DNA of 24,925 nucleotides, from NCBI GenBank assembly GCA_902490325.1, contig CABUDJ010000026.1, forward strand, positions 1 to 24,925. Direction: 5' to 3'. The DNA comes from an uncultured Collinsella sp. Its GTDB lineage: Bacteria; Actinomycetota; Coriobacteriia; Coriobacteriales; Coriobacteriaceae. Shown here in pieces: positions 1-7,030 of the stretch (positions within the stretch are counted from its first letter, which is position 1; every line of letters begins with the position of its first letter). The notes under the pieces were generated by a model. The model had not been told where the DNA came from. It was given only the letters and a program-made list of their open reading frames with translations, and made no database searches. Position numbers and translations under genes: made by a program.

Positions 1-15
1 CGCAGCGGATGCGCG

Positions 16-35
16 GAATCCTATACGCCGCACCA
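16..35 (+). repeat. 3' fragment of tRNA-Arg (possible attachment site)
   Basis: The 20 bases are identical to the last 20 bases of the two complete tRNA-Arg genes downstream, including the terminal CCA. To the left the match stops abruptly: the T-loop TTC and the 5' half of the T stem are absent, so this cannot be a complete tRNA truncated only by the window edge. A tRNA-type terminator follows at once. This is what remains beside an element integrated into the 3' end of a tRNA gene, and the intact copy would then lie to the left, outside the window. The integration reading is inference; the sequence identity is seen directly. Confidence 0.6.
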
Positions 36-44
36 ATCGAACTT

Positions 45-77
45 GAAGCCTCCGTGCAACGGGGGCTTTTCTTTTTT
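45..77 (+). terminator. Terminator after the tRNA-Arg fragment
   Basis: AAGCCTCC pairs with GGGGGCTT around the loop GTGCAAC, followed by TTCTTTTTT. It has the same design as the terminators after the two complete tRNA-Arg genes, but its stem sequence is diverged. Confidence 0.75.
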
Positions 78-158
78 GGAAACCATGCATGGATTCGAAC
101 CTCGGTCGAGGCGCGAGCGTCTTAATCATCACTTCGTAAAATTTTTCCAAATTGTCGC

Positions 159-187
159 TTGACCCATCGAGGGGTCACGTGCATAAT
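159..187 (+). promoter_or_regulatory. Promoter of first complete tRNA-Arg
   Basis: TTGACC (159-164) and CATAAT (182-187) are separated by 17 bases. The predicted start lies a few bases before the mature tRNA. The same arrangement recurs upstream of the second copy. Confidence 0.8.
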
Positions 188-199
188 AATCCGTGCGTT

Positions 200-276
200 G
201 CGGCGTTACCTCAGCTGGATAGAGGGTCTGACTACGAATCAGAACGTCATAGGTTCGAATCCTATACGCCGCACCA
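200..276 (+). tRNA. tRNA-Arg (anticodon ACG)
   Basis: A complete 77-base cloverleaf. The acceptor strands GCGGCGT and ACGCCGC pair fully, the discriminator is A273 and CCA (274-276) is encoded. The anticodon stem TCTGA/TCAGA encloses loop CTACGAA, with anticodon ACG at 234-236. The T arm contains GGTTCGAATCC. A34 would be deaminated to inosine to read CGU, CGC and CGA. It has its own promoter and terminator, so it is a single-gene transcription unit, and it is identical in sequence to the copy at 435-511. Confidence 0.97.
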
Positions 277-285
277 ATTGACTTT

Positions 286-312
286 AAAGCTCCCGGCGAC
301 GGGGGCTTTTCT
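286..312 (+). terminator. Terminator of first tRNA-Arg
   Basis: AAAGCTCCC pairs with GGGGGCTTT across a short GGCGAC-type loop and is followed by a T-rich tail. It begins ten bases after the tRNA CCA end. Confidence 0.85.
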
Positions 313-393
313 TATATCGCGATGCGTCGAAGATCGCGCCAAGCCCTCCAAATGATTAAAAATCAAATTCGATAACTTTTTTTGAAAAAATGC

Positions 394-422
394 TTGACCA
401 TTATTCAGTTCCTGTGCATAAT
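394..422 (+). promoter_or_regulatory. Promoter of second tRNA-Arg
   Basis: TTGACC (394-399) and CATAAT (417-422) have 17-base spacing. The boxes match those of the first copy, although the spacer differs, so the transcription unit was duplicated and has since diverged outside the functional parts. Confidence 0.8.
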
Positions 423-434
423 AATCAACAAGTC

Positions 435-511
435 GCGGCGTTACCTCAGCTGGATAGAGGGTCTGACTACGAATCAGAACGTCATAGGTTCGAATCCTAT
501 ACGCCGCACCA
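435..511 (+). tRNA. tRNA-Arg (anticodon ACG), second copy
   Basis: Base-for-base the same as the gene at 200-276, with anticodon ACG at 469-471 and encoded CCA at 509-511. It sits 235 bases downstream in tandem, again with a private promoter and terminator. Two identical copies fit a tRNA that reads a heavily used codon family, since CGC/CGT arginine codons are frequent in the genes here. Confidence 0.97.
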
Positions 512-520
512 TTTGAGATT

Positions 521-548
521 AAAGCTCCCGGCAACGGGGGCTTTTCTT
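521..548 (+). terminator. Terminator of second tRNA-Arg
   Basis: AAAGCTCCC and GGGGGCTTT form a hairpin with a GGCAAC-type loop, followed by TTCTTTT. The stem is the same as that of the first copy's terminator. Confidence 0.85.
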
Positions 549-618
549 TTGCGCTAGCTTGAGTGCTTTTGTCCAAAGGGACGATTTCCTGTCGACTCGT
601 GTAAGATTCCGAGTAGAT

Positions 619-637
619 GTCGCGACTTATTCGCGAC
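619..637. repeat. Small perfect hairpin upstream of the TPR-like gene
   Basis: GTCGCGA (619-625) and TCGCGAC (631-637) form a 7-bp stem with loop CTTAT. It lies 36 bases before the GTG start of the next gene, so it would be in that gene's leader or act as an operator. No T-tail follows, so it is not a terminator. No other feature was recognised in the 549-673 gap, which lacks a convincing promoter. Confidence 0.35.
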
Positions 638-673
638 CACTCCTTCTCAAGCGACCGATCAGGGTGATATTTC

Positions 674-3115
674 GTGGCAGAGCGTCCGACATACAAGCTC
701 AGGTTTCTCGATCCCAAGAAGCGCTTTCCGGTGATGCCCGAGCAGCCTGCGGGACGCTCATATGGCGTGGCCTGGAAACTCTTTGGCGAGGATCAGCATG
801 AATCTTGTTATGTCGTCGAATTCGTTGGCAAAAGCCATGTGTCGCTTTTGGGCTACGTAAGCGTTTCGGGTGAGGTGTACAAGGTGGACCGCCCCGTTAG
901 CGAGGCTCCGCTGCCCAACGATCCCGACATGGAACTGGTCCTTGACGACTCGGACTCCGGTATTGGTGAGATTATGGTGAGGGGAGCAAACGGCACGATG
1001 CGCGCGTGCGCGCGAACCGTCGGCTCTCCCGAAGGTCCCATGCGCGAACAGTCCGATCACGAGACATGGAATTCGACCCGCTCCCTTCCTTACGGTGAGT
1101 TCATGGCATCGATGTTCCTGCGCTACGTGATATTCGCTGACTCCGAAAATACCATTGCGAGCACGGCGGACGCCGACGGACTCGACGAGGGTATGCAAAA
1201 CGTTGTCGACAAGATCAAGCTCGTAAAGTTGCCCGAGCCGGTCGAGGTGTTTTTGGGCTTTAACACGGCACCGCTACCTGACGCTATTGAGACGCTGCTC
1301 TACCGCGTTGACCATGCCGAGAATCCGAGCGGTATCGAGCGCTATGCCGCCGCCCTTATGAGTGAAATTGACTTGCCCCGCTTGCGCGCCATCGCCGCTA
1401 AGTCCGAGATGAGCCTGGCTCGCATCGATCGCTCAAAGCTTTTCTATCTCAATTTTGATCGCAGCCTGCTGGACCAGGACGAGATTGACATGCTGCTTGC
1501 CATCGAGTGCCGTCTTAACCGTCTCTCCGGCATCCTTGAGCACATCGGGGCCGGATTGGTCCCTGCGGCATCCTCGCCGAGCCTTGAGGGCTGCGCGCTC
1601 TTTGATACGTGGCATATCGCCAAGACGACCAACGATGTTCCCCGACTGCTCGATACGGCCTCGAGCGATAACCCGTGGGGCAAACCGGGTACGGTGGCTT
1701 GCCAGCCGGGCGGTGAGTGGGATGTGCGTACCCGCTTCGCGCGTATTGTCGAGGCACTTAACGTGGTCACGCGGCTCGACTATACCTATCGGGCAAACGT
1801 TGCCGAGGGGATCATGCTCGTTCGGTTTGGGCGGTCTGTCGTTGATGCTATGCCACAACGTGAATACGACGCTCAAGATGACGCCTGGCGCGAGTTGGAC
1901 GAGGACACGCGCGCGATCTGGGCCGCGGAGCACGATGCGCGCGTGGCACTCACGCTTGCGGCAGCGTGTTTTGCCGCGGGCACCTGCATCACGCGCTGCT
2001 ATGTGCAGATTGCTGCTCCCGACAGTGAGCAGGGCGAGCGCGTTGTCGCAACGTATTTCTTTGGGCGCGCGGCCTATCTGGCCGATTGCGTGCCTGTCGC
2101 CAAGGATCTTGAGAGCATGGACATGGACGATATGCCGTGCAAGCGTGTGCTTGAGGCGTATGAGTCAACCGCTCCGGAGACGATTGAGCCCGCTGAGGTT
2201 CACGCTCGTCCGCGTGACGACCACCGTTCGCTGCCGCCGGCGTTGCGCGACCTTCTGCTTGCCGATACGGCTGATGAGCTAGAGGTCATGGAAGAGGACG
2301 ACGACCCATACGTGGCCCGTGTTGTTGAATTGCGCGAGCAGGCAAAAGTCGACCGTACAGGTGCTTTTGAAGGTTTTTCCCGTCTTGTTGAGGAGTTGGA
2401 GGCCAAGTGCGCCGTCGCCGAGCTTTTGGCGACAGGTCCGGTCCAAACGCAGTTTTGCGATAACCAGCTGGTGCGCATGGTGCTACCGGTGTTGGAAGAA
2501 GACCACTCTGTGCGAATCCTTCGTGCGCCCGATGCGCTGTACTTTGCCCAGCACGAGATCTGCAGCTTTTACGCCGAGCAGGAGGACTTTGAACGAGCAC
2601 TGCCCGAGGTGCGCCATCTTTACGATCTGGCGCGCTCGTCCATGCAGTCGCACTTTGCGCTCATCAACGTGCTTGCGCGTCTGGAGCGCTTTGACGAGAT
2701 TATCGAGGTGGCGCGCCACGGCCTACGTATTGCCAGCGATCGTTCTGCAATCGGCTACCTGTTCTATCGCTTGGCGTTTGCCTATTGGAATTGCGATCAG
2801 CTCGAGCTCGCGTTGGCGTGCTACCGCCTCGTGCCGCGCGGCGAGGAGTCGGGTAGCAACGCGCTGGAGGAAATGCAGGGCCTTATGAACGAGATGGGCG
2901 TCAGCGAGCCTCCGACGTTCGAGGAAGCGGTCGAGACCATCCGCAAGGCTGGACTCGAGCTGCCGCCAGTGTTCGCCGTGACGAATCAGCTGGCAGATGC
3001 CGCTGTTCAACTGGTCGACAACGGCTTCTTTTTCCTGGCACGCGGTTGCATCTTCCAAATGTGGCGCACCATGGGCAACGACGAGCTCGGCTCCCTCAAC
3101 CGCTCGCTGGGGTAG
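674..3115 (+). CDS. TPR-like cytoplasmic protein of unknown function (813 aa)
   Basis: I do not recognise the family. The protein has no signal peptide and no membrane segment, and is rich in Asp and Glu, so it is probably cytoplasmic. Residues about 620-720 contain helical pairs resembling tetratricopeptide repeats, for example YAEQEDFERALPEVRHLYDL and a second unit ending LELALACYRLVP, so the C-terminal third may bind partner proteins. The N-terminal 500 residues show no motif I can name. A very acidic linker (EVMEEDDDP) lies near residue 540. The start is GTG with AGGG about eight bases upstream; no better-placed ATG exists nearby. It stands alone between tRNA units and is probably monocistronic. 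The frame is open throughout with normal codon use, so the gene is real, but no role is assigned. Confidence 0.85.
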   Translation: MAERPTYKLRFLDPKKRFPVMPEQPAGRSYGVAWKLFGEDQHESCYVVEFVGKSHVSLLGYVSVSGEVYKVDRPVSEAPLPNDPDMELVLDDSDSGIGEIMVRGANGTMRACARTVGSPEGPMREQSDHETWNSTRSLPYGEFMASMFLRYVIFADSENTIASTADADGLDEGMQNVVDKIKLVKLPEPVEVFLGFNTAPLPDAIETLLYRVDHAENPSGIERYAAALMSEIDLPRLRAIAAKSEMSLARIDRSKLFYLNFDRSLLDQDEIDMLLAIECRLNRLSGILEHIGAGLVPAASSPSLEGCALFDTWHIAKTTNDVPRLLDTASSDNPWGKPGTVACQPGGEWDVRTRFARIVEALNVVTRLDYTYRANVAEGIMLVRFGRSVVDAMPQREYDAQDDAWRELDEDTRAIWAAEHDARVALTLAAACFAAGTCITRCYVQIAAPDSEQGERVVATYFFGRAAYLADCVPVAKDLESMDMDDMPCKRVLEAYESTAPETIEPAEVHARPRDDHRSLPPALRDLLLADTADELEVMEEDDDPYVARVVELREQAKVDRTGAFEGFSRLVEELEAKCAVAELLATGPVQTQFCDNQLVRMVLPVLEEDHSVRILRAPDALYFAQHEICSFYAEQEDFERALPEVRHLYDLARSSMQSHFALINVLARLERFDEIIEVARHGLRIASDRSAIGYLFYRLAFAYWNCDQLELALACYRLVPRGEESGSNALEEMQGLMNEMGVSEPPTFEEAVETIRKAGLELPPVFAVTNQLADAAVQLVDNGFFFLARGCIFQMWRTMGNDELGSLNRSLG

Positions 3116-3138
3116 GTGAAGCTTCCAAGGAGGAAAGG

Positions 3139-3153
3139 ATGCTAGACAATTAG
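3139..3153 (+). other. Four-codon mini-ORF with a strong ribosome site
   Basis: AAGGAGGAAAGG immediately precedes ATG CTA GAC AAT TAG. This is a very good Shine-Dalgarno sequence serving a reading frame of only four codons, 23 bases after the stop of the 813-residue gene. It may be a relic of a lost start site or chance; nothing shows it is functional. Confidence 0.25.
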
Positions 3154-3164
3154 AAAATTTCCTC

Positions 3165-3193
3165 TTGCCCATCCTTGGCTGTTTGGTTACTAT
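3165..3193 (+). promoter_or_regulatory. Promoter of tRNA-Ser
   Basis: TTGCCC (3165-3170) and TACTAT (3188-3193) are separated by 17 bases, ending 14 bases before the mature tRNA. Confidence 0.7.
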
Positions 3194-3207
3194 AGAACGG
3201 CTGTTAC

Positions 3208-3298
3208 GGAGAGCTGACCGAGAGGCCGAAGGTGCTCGCCTGCTAAGCGAGTATGCCCCAAAAGGGCATCTGGGGTTCGAATCCCCAGCTCTCCGCCA
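3208..3298 (+). tRNA. tRNA-Ser (anticodon GCT)
   Basis: A 91-base class II tRNA. The acceptor strands GGAGAGC and GCTCTCC pair fully, the discriminator is G3295 and CCA is encoded at 3296-3298. The anticodon stem CTCGC/GCGAG encloses loop CTGCTAA with anticodon GCT (3242-3244), which reads AGC and AGU. The long variable arm contains ATGCCC paired with GGGCAT, as expected for serine tRNAs. The T arm is GGGGTTCGAATCCCC. Confidence 0.97.
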
Positions 3299-3312
3299 GT
3301 ATGAATTTGAAG

Positions 3313-3338
3313 AAGGGTCCCATTTGGGGCCCTTTTTT
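3313..3338 (+). terminator. Terminator of tRNA-Ser
   Basis: AAGGGTCCC (3313-3321) pairs along its full length with GGGGCCCTT (3326-3334) around loop ATTT. A run of six T follows the GC stem. Confidence 0.9.
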
Positions 3339-3353
3339 GTACGGAGAAAGGAG

Positions 3354-3371
3354 GCTGGGGATTCGAACCCT
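3354..3371 (-). repeat. Inverted copy of a tRNA T-arm motif
   Basis: CTGGGGATTCGAACCC at 3354-3369 is the reverse complement of the T arm of the tRNA-Ser about 70 bases upstream. No acceptor stem, CCA or anticodon arm accompanies it on the minus strand, so it is not a tRNA gene. It lies between the tRNA terminator and the carboxypeptidase terminator. Confidence 0.4.
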
Positions 3372-3372
3372 C

Positions 3373-3404
3373 AAAAAGGAGGCATCCTTTCGGACGCCCC
3401 CTTT
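3373..3404 (-). terminator. Terminator of the D,D-carboxypeptidase gene
   Basis: Read on the minus strand, AAAGGGGGCGTCC pairs with GGATGCCTCCTTT around a GAAA tetraloop, and TTTTT closes the structure. The 13-bp stem begins about 25 bases after the carboxypeptidase stop codon. Confidence 0.9.
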
Positions 3405-3428
3405 CAGTGGACTTATTATTCTTGCGCC

Positions 3429-4769
3429 CTACATCTCAGGAGCCTTGGCTACGGTCTCGCTCTCTGCCGCAAGTGGCCGGTTGTCGATGCGGCGGCCCAA
3501 GCGATCGAGCTTCACGAGCAGCCATTCAATGGGATTCGGTCCTGCGTCTTCCTCGTCGGCAACCAGGTCCATGACGGCGACCTTGGTGCCGTCCTGCTTG
3601 AGCGTAACGCTGCCTACCTTGTCGCCAACATGCACCGTGCCCGAAAGGTCATCGTAGCTAACTTTTTCGGTCACTTCGCCGGCGAGTGAGAACACCGTTG
3701 CCTGTGCGGCGGGGTCGGCGAGCGTGGCGTCGATCGTCTTGTCCGTCCAATCTGTCTGGCTAATGCGCGCCATAAGCGGGTTGCCGTTGGCGGTCTTTTC
3801 TTGCGTGTTGGCGATTGCGACCGTCACCTTGTGGTCGTAGTACCAGTTGGCAAGGGTGGCGGTATCGGTAAAGCGCTGATCGGTGGTGGTGGAGTTCAAA
3901 ATAACGGTGTAGATCTCGTCGCCGTCGCGGTTGTAGGCGCTTGTAAAGCAATAGCCCGCGTCGTCGGTGGTGCCGGTCTTGCCGCCGATGTTGCCATCTT
4001 GGCCCAGCAAATAGTTATGCGTGTCCATGGAATGCGAATGGTCGGTGCCGTCGGCGCCCGTGACTTCGATCCAGGAATCCTCGCTCGCTACGACCTCGCG
4101 GATCGTGTCGTTTTTCATGGCCTCCTGCATCATCAGCGCTACGTCGTGTGCGGTTGAGTGCATATTGCCAGCCCACTCATCAAAGTCCAGACCATGCGGG
4201 TTTTCAAAAAGCGTACCGGTGCAGCCGAGCTTCTTAGCGCGCTCGTTCATGGCCTTCACAAATGTGGCCTCGGCGTCTTTGGTCTTAGGGTCGATTTTCT
4301 TGCCCACATATTCGGCGAGCACGATGGCGGCGTCGTTGCCCGAGGGAATCATCAGGCCGCGCAGTGCCTGCTCCACGGTAAGCTCGTCGCCTTCGAGCAA
4401 GCCGGCGGTCGAATTACCCACAGTGGCTGCGGCGTTGCTCACCGTGACCTTCTCGTCCATCTTGCAATTCTCGACGGTTAGGATTGCGGTCATGACCTTG
4501 GTGATCGAGGCAATCTTGACCTGCTCATCGGCGCCGCGCCCATAGTAGACGGTGCCGTCTTTGCCCATGACGAGGGCATTGGTCGCATCGATATCGGGCA
4601 GGTTTTCGGCCGTGATGCCGCGCGCATCGGCGGTTTTGCCGCAAACATTGTCGGTCGTGAGCACTTGGGCGCCGGCGACGGTGGGCGCGCCAGCGGCAAG
4701 GGCGATAGCGCAGACAAAGCCGGCGGCAAGCTGGGCTGAGCGCTTTGCAAAAGAGGTGAGGGACTTCAC
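3429..4769 (-). CDS. Secreted serine-type D-alanyl-D-alanine carboxypeptidase (peptidase S11, PBP5/DacA family)
   Basis: This enzyme removes the terminal D-Ala from peptidoglycan pentapeptides outside the membrane. All three active-site motifs are present: SITK (nucleophile Ser88, Lys91), SGN (143-145) and KTG (264-266 in GGKTGTT). I chose GTG at 4769 because it opens a standard signal peptide: KR-containing n-region, hydrophobic AAGFVCAIALAAGA, then an AGA-type cleavage site near residue 34. This gives 446 residues, usual for the family. The frame stays open to 4880 with an ATG at 4838, but those starts add a non-signal leader and include a TATACT promoter-like box. The ribosome site before the GTG is weak, so the start is uncertain. 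About 100 residues follow the catalytic domain and resemble a PBP5 C-terminal domain, without an obvious membrane anchor. The gene is divergent from the VanR-like regulator. Confidence 0.93.
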   Translation of the reverse strand: MKSLTSFAKRSAQLAAGFVCAIALAAGAPTVAGAQVLTTDNVCGKTADARGITAENLPDIDATNALVMGKDGTVYYGRGADEQVKIASITKVMTAILTVENCKMDEKVTVSNAAATVGNSTAGLLEGDELTVEQALRGLMIPSGNDAAIVLAEYVGKKIDPKTKDAEATFVKAMNERAKKLGCTGTLFENPHGLDFDEWAGNMHSTAHDVALMMQEAMKNDTIREVVASEDSWIEVTGADGTDHSHSMDTHNYLLGQDGNIGGKTGTTDDAGYCFTSAYNRDGDEIYTVILNSTTTDQRFTDTATLANWYYDHKVTVAIANTQEKTANGNPLMARISQTDWTDKTIDATLADPAAQATVFSLAGEVTEKVSYDDLSGTVHVGDKVGSVTLKQDGTKVAVMDLVADEEDAGPNPIEWLLVKLDRLGRRIDNRPLAAESETVAKAPEM

Positions 4770-4808
4770 GGATTTCGCTTTCGACGGGATGGTCTCTTCT
4801 GAAACTAG

Positions 4809-4814
4809 AGTATA
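4809..4814 (-). promoter_or_regulatory. Candidate -10 box for the carboxypeptidase
   Basis: On the minus strand the sequence reads TATACT, about 40 bases before the preferred GTG start. No good -35 is found at 17-18 bases, so an activator may be needed. The neighbouring response regulator is the natural candidate, but that is inference. Confidence 0.4.
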
Positions 4815-4940
4815 TCGTTTGCCGGCGTCGGCGATCATCGCGTGCGCGCTTGGCCCACATCCGCACCCGAACGGGCACAAGGGTGCTTAAGGCCGACTTA
4901 ATCACCCACGCTTGTTGTGTGTGGCGTGCGTCGCCTCAGG

Positions 4941-4961
4941 CATAATGGAGCGCGAGAGGAG
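4941..4961 (+). promoter_or_regulatory. Candidate -10 box and ribosome site for the VanR-like gene
   Basis: CATAAT (4941-4946) lies 20 bases before the ATG, and GAGAGGAG (4954-4961) is a good ribosome site five bases before it. No clear -35 is seen at standard spacing, consistent with activation by a regulator. The leader would be only about 15 bases. Confidence 0.4.
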
Positions 4962-4966
4962 CACGC

Positions 4967-5662
4967 ATGAACGAGCGCATTTTGGTAGTTGATGACGAGA
5001 AGGCCATCGCCGACTTGGTTGGCATCTACCTTACAAAAGAGGGCTTTGATGTCCAGATTGCCTATAGCGGGGCCGATGCTGCCAAGGCGATTTTGGAGCA
5101 GGAGTTCGATCTGGCGCTGCTGGATGTCATGCTGCCCGATATCGATGGGTTTGAGCTGCTGCGTACGATCCGTTCCAGCCATACCTATCCCGTGATCATG
5201 CTGACGGCGCGCGATGCCCAGCAAGACAAGATCGGGGGCCTTTCGCTTGGCGCGGACGATTACGTGGTTAAGCCGTTCCGTCCGCTGGAGCTCATCGCGC
5301 GCGTGCACGCTCAGCTTCGCCGCTACACCAGCTACGGTAGCCGTGCACAGGCGGCCGAGTCGCCGACCATTCAGCTCGACGGCTTGGAGATCAACCGCGA
5401 CGCTCGTTCCGTGACGGTGGACGGTGCACCGGTACGCCTCACACCCACCGAGTATTCAATCTTGCTGTATCTGGTCGAGCATCGCGGCAGCGTGGTGGCC
5501 GTGGAGGACCTGTTCCGCGCGGTGTGGAACGAGGACTTTATGCCCGGCTCCAACAATACGGTGATGGTGCACATTCGCCACTTGCGCGAAAAGATCGGCG
5601 ACGACGCACAAAAGCCGCGCTTTATCAAAAACGTCTGGGGCGTCGGCTACATCATCGAATAA
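4967..5662 (+). CDS. VanR-like response regulator (OmpR/PhoB family)
   Basis: A 231-residue two-domain transcription regulator. The receiver domain has the acidic pair DD9-10, phospho-acceptor Asp53 (LLDVMLPD), Thr80 and Lys102 (VKPF). A winged-helix DNA-binding domain covers about 130-231 and ends in the typical NVWGVGYIIE. From memory of the family, the stretch HTYPVIMLT followed by KPFRPLELIARVHAQLRRY is close to VanR of vancomycin-resistance systems. No vanHAX-type ligase genes are present here, so the label describes similarity and not a resistance phenotype. It is 26 bases upstream of its kinase, in one operon, and divergent from the D,D-carboxypeptidase. The ATG has a strong GAGAGGAG site. 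Confidence 0.93.
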   Translation: MNERILVVDDEKAIADLVGIYLTKEGFDVQIAYSGADAAKAILEQEFDLALLDVMLPDIDGFELLRTIRSSHTYPVIMLTARDAQQDKIGGLSLGADDYVVKPFRPLELIARVHAQLRRYTSYGSRAQAAESPTIQLDGLEINRDARSVTVDGAPVRLTPTEYSILLYLVEHRGSVVAVEDLFRAVWNEDFMPGSNNTVMVHIRHLREKIGDDAQKPRFIKNVWGVGYIIE

Positions 5663-5688
5663 CGCTTTTCGCTTGTGAGGATCTTGAT

Positions 5689-6927
5689 ATGACAAAAGAC
5701 GATAGGCAAGCGTTCGAGGTGCCCGATCGACTCTTTGAATACGTGAGGTCAGTCGTCGACAACCGCGCGCTTGCAACGGTGCTGCTCTTTTTGCTGAGCC
5801 TGCTGCTGATTGGCATCGATAACATCGCTGGAATCTTGGCGGTGCTGCTTGTTGGCTTTTTGCTGATCGATCGATTTGAGATCGTGTGCCGCTGCGTGGT
5901 GATTGGCGGCGCCGCGTGGGCCATGACGTTGGCGATTGGCGCCATGGCGCTCGGCGGCATCGAAGGGCCGGTGTTGTTCGATGCCGGCTTTGTATTCAAC
6001 ATGCTTGGCTTTGTGCTGGCGCTTGCCGCGTGCGTGCTGTTCTTGTGCGGCCGCGCCCTGTACTACCAGGGCTACGAGCAGGGCGAGCAGCATGCCGATT
6101 GTGTGCTGGCTGCTCGTATTCAAGATCGCCTGATCGATCACCCCGACACCTGGGACAACATCGACGGCGACTTCTTGGAGGTCGAGGGCGCCCTTAACCG
6201 CGTGCGTGACCGTGAGCGCAAGGTGCAACAGGCCTTGCGTGACGAATCTCATCGCAAGGACGATCTGGTCACGTACTTGGCACATGACCTACGCACCCCG
6301 CTTGCCAGTGTGGTGGGCTATCTTTCGCTGCTGCAAGAGGCTCCCGAGCTGCCGGTTGAGCAACGTGCGCACTTTACGGGCGTGGCTCTCGACAAAGCGC
6401 ACCGGCTCGATGCGCTCATCGAAGAGTTCTTCGATATCACGCGCTTTGACTTCCACGATATCGTGCTCACGCGCGGCTATGTTGATCTGGGGTTGCTGCT
6501 GGCTCAGGTGGCTGACGAGTTCTATCCCATCCTCAACGAGCAGCATAAGGAAGCCCAAGTTGATATTCGCGAGGACCTGACGGTGCTCGTGGATGGCGAC
6601 AAGATGGCTCGCGTGTTCAACAACATCATGAAAAACGCCGTTGCCTATAGCTATGAGGGCTCGACCATCACGATCGAGGCCAGACGCCGGGACGGCGGTG
6701 GCGTGCGCGTGCGCTTTATCAATCAGGGCGATCCCATCCCTGAGGCAAAGCTCAAGGAGATCTTTGAGAAGTTCTATCGCCTGGATGCGGCGCGTGCGAC
6801 CAATCGCGGCGGCGCTGGACTGGGGCTTGCCATCGCCAAGGAGATCGTATGCGCGCACGGCGGTACCGTTGCATGTGAATCGACGCCCGAACACACGATA
6901 TTCACCATCGAGCTGCCCGCCGCATAG
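5689..6927 (+). CDS. VanS-like sensor histidine kinase
   Basis: A 412-residue membrane kinase partnered with the preceding regulator. Four hydrophobic segments lie at about 28-43, 47-60, 68-88 and 101-121 with only short loops, so there is no large extracellular sensor and it probably detects a signal within or at the membrane. The HisKA box DDLVTYLAHDLRTPLASVVG has phospho-accepting His199 and resembles VanS kinases. The ATPase domain shows the N box (Asn316 in NNIMKNAVAY) and G2 box GGAGLGL (374-380). The G1 region reads NQGDPIPE instead of the more common DxGxG, a variation also seen in VanS-type kinases. I chose ATG 5689, preceded by GTGAGG at good spacing; the same frame is open further upstream, but only inside the regulator gene. 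Confidence 0.93.
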   Translation: MTKDDRQAFEVPDRLFEYVRSVVDNRALATVLLFLLSLLLIGIDNIAGILAVLLVGFLLIDRFEIVCRCVVIGGAAWAMTLAIGAMALGGIEGPVLFDAGFVFNMLGFVLALAACVLFLCGRALYYQGYEQGEQHADCVLAARIQDRLIDHPDTWDNIDGDFLEVEGALNRVRDRERKVQQALRDESHRKDDLVTYLAHDLRTPLASVVGYLSLLQEAPELPVEQRAHFTGVALDKAHRLDALIEEFFDITRFDFHDIVLTRGYVDLGLLLAQVADEFYPILNEQHKEAQVDIREDLTVLVDGDKMARVFNNIMKNAVAYSYEGSTITIEARRRDGGGVRVRFINQGDPIPEAKLKEIFEKFYRLDAARATNRGGAGLGLAIAKEIVCAHGGTVACESTPEHTIFTIELPAA

Positions 6928-7030
6928 CCAGTGTGCCCTTACAAACACTTGACAATGCGCTCACGTGCATATGAGCCGCGATTCCTACTATCGATACTGC
7001 TGAATTGATATCGATGTGGAGGTATGCGGT

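Noticed and set aside
262..717. Minus-strand 151-residue open frame over the second tRNA-Arg
   Set aside because: Its core is the antisense translation of tRNA-Arg (RIRTYDVLIRSQTLYPAEV), a well-known type of spurious protein. The tRNA on the plus strand explains the sequence.
3253..3657. Open frames running through tRNA-Ser and its terminator
   Set aside because: They translate the tRNA T arm and both terminators, have no ribosome site, and run antisense to the carboxypeptidase gene.
4967..6927. Glycopeptide-resistance cluster
   Set aside because: Only regulators similar to VanR/VanS are present. There is no VanH-, ligase- or VanX-type gene, so no resistance claim is justified.
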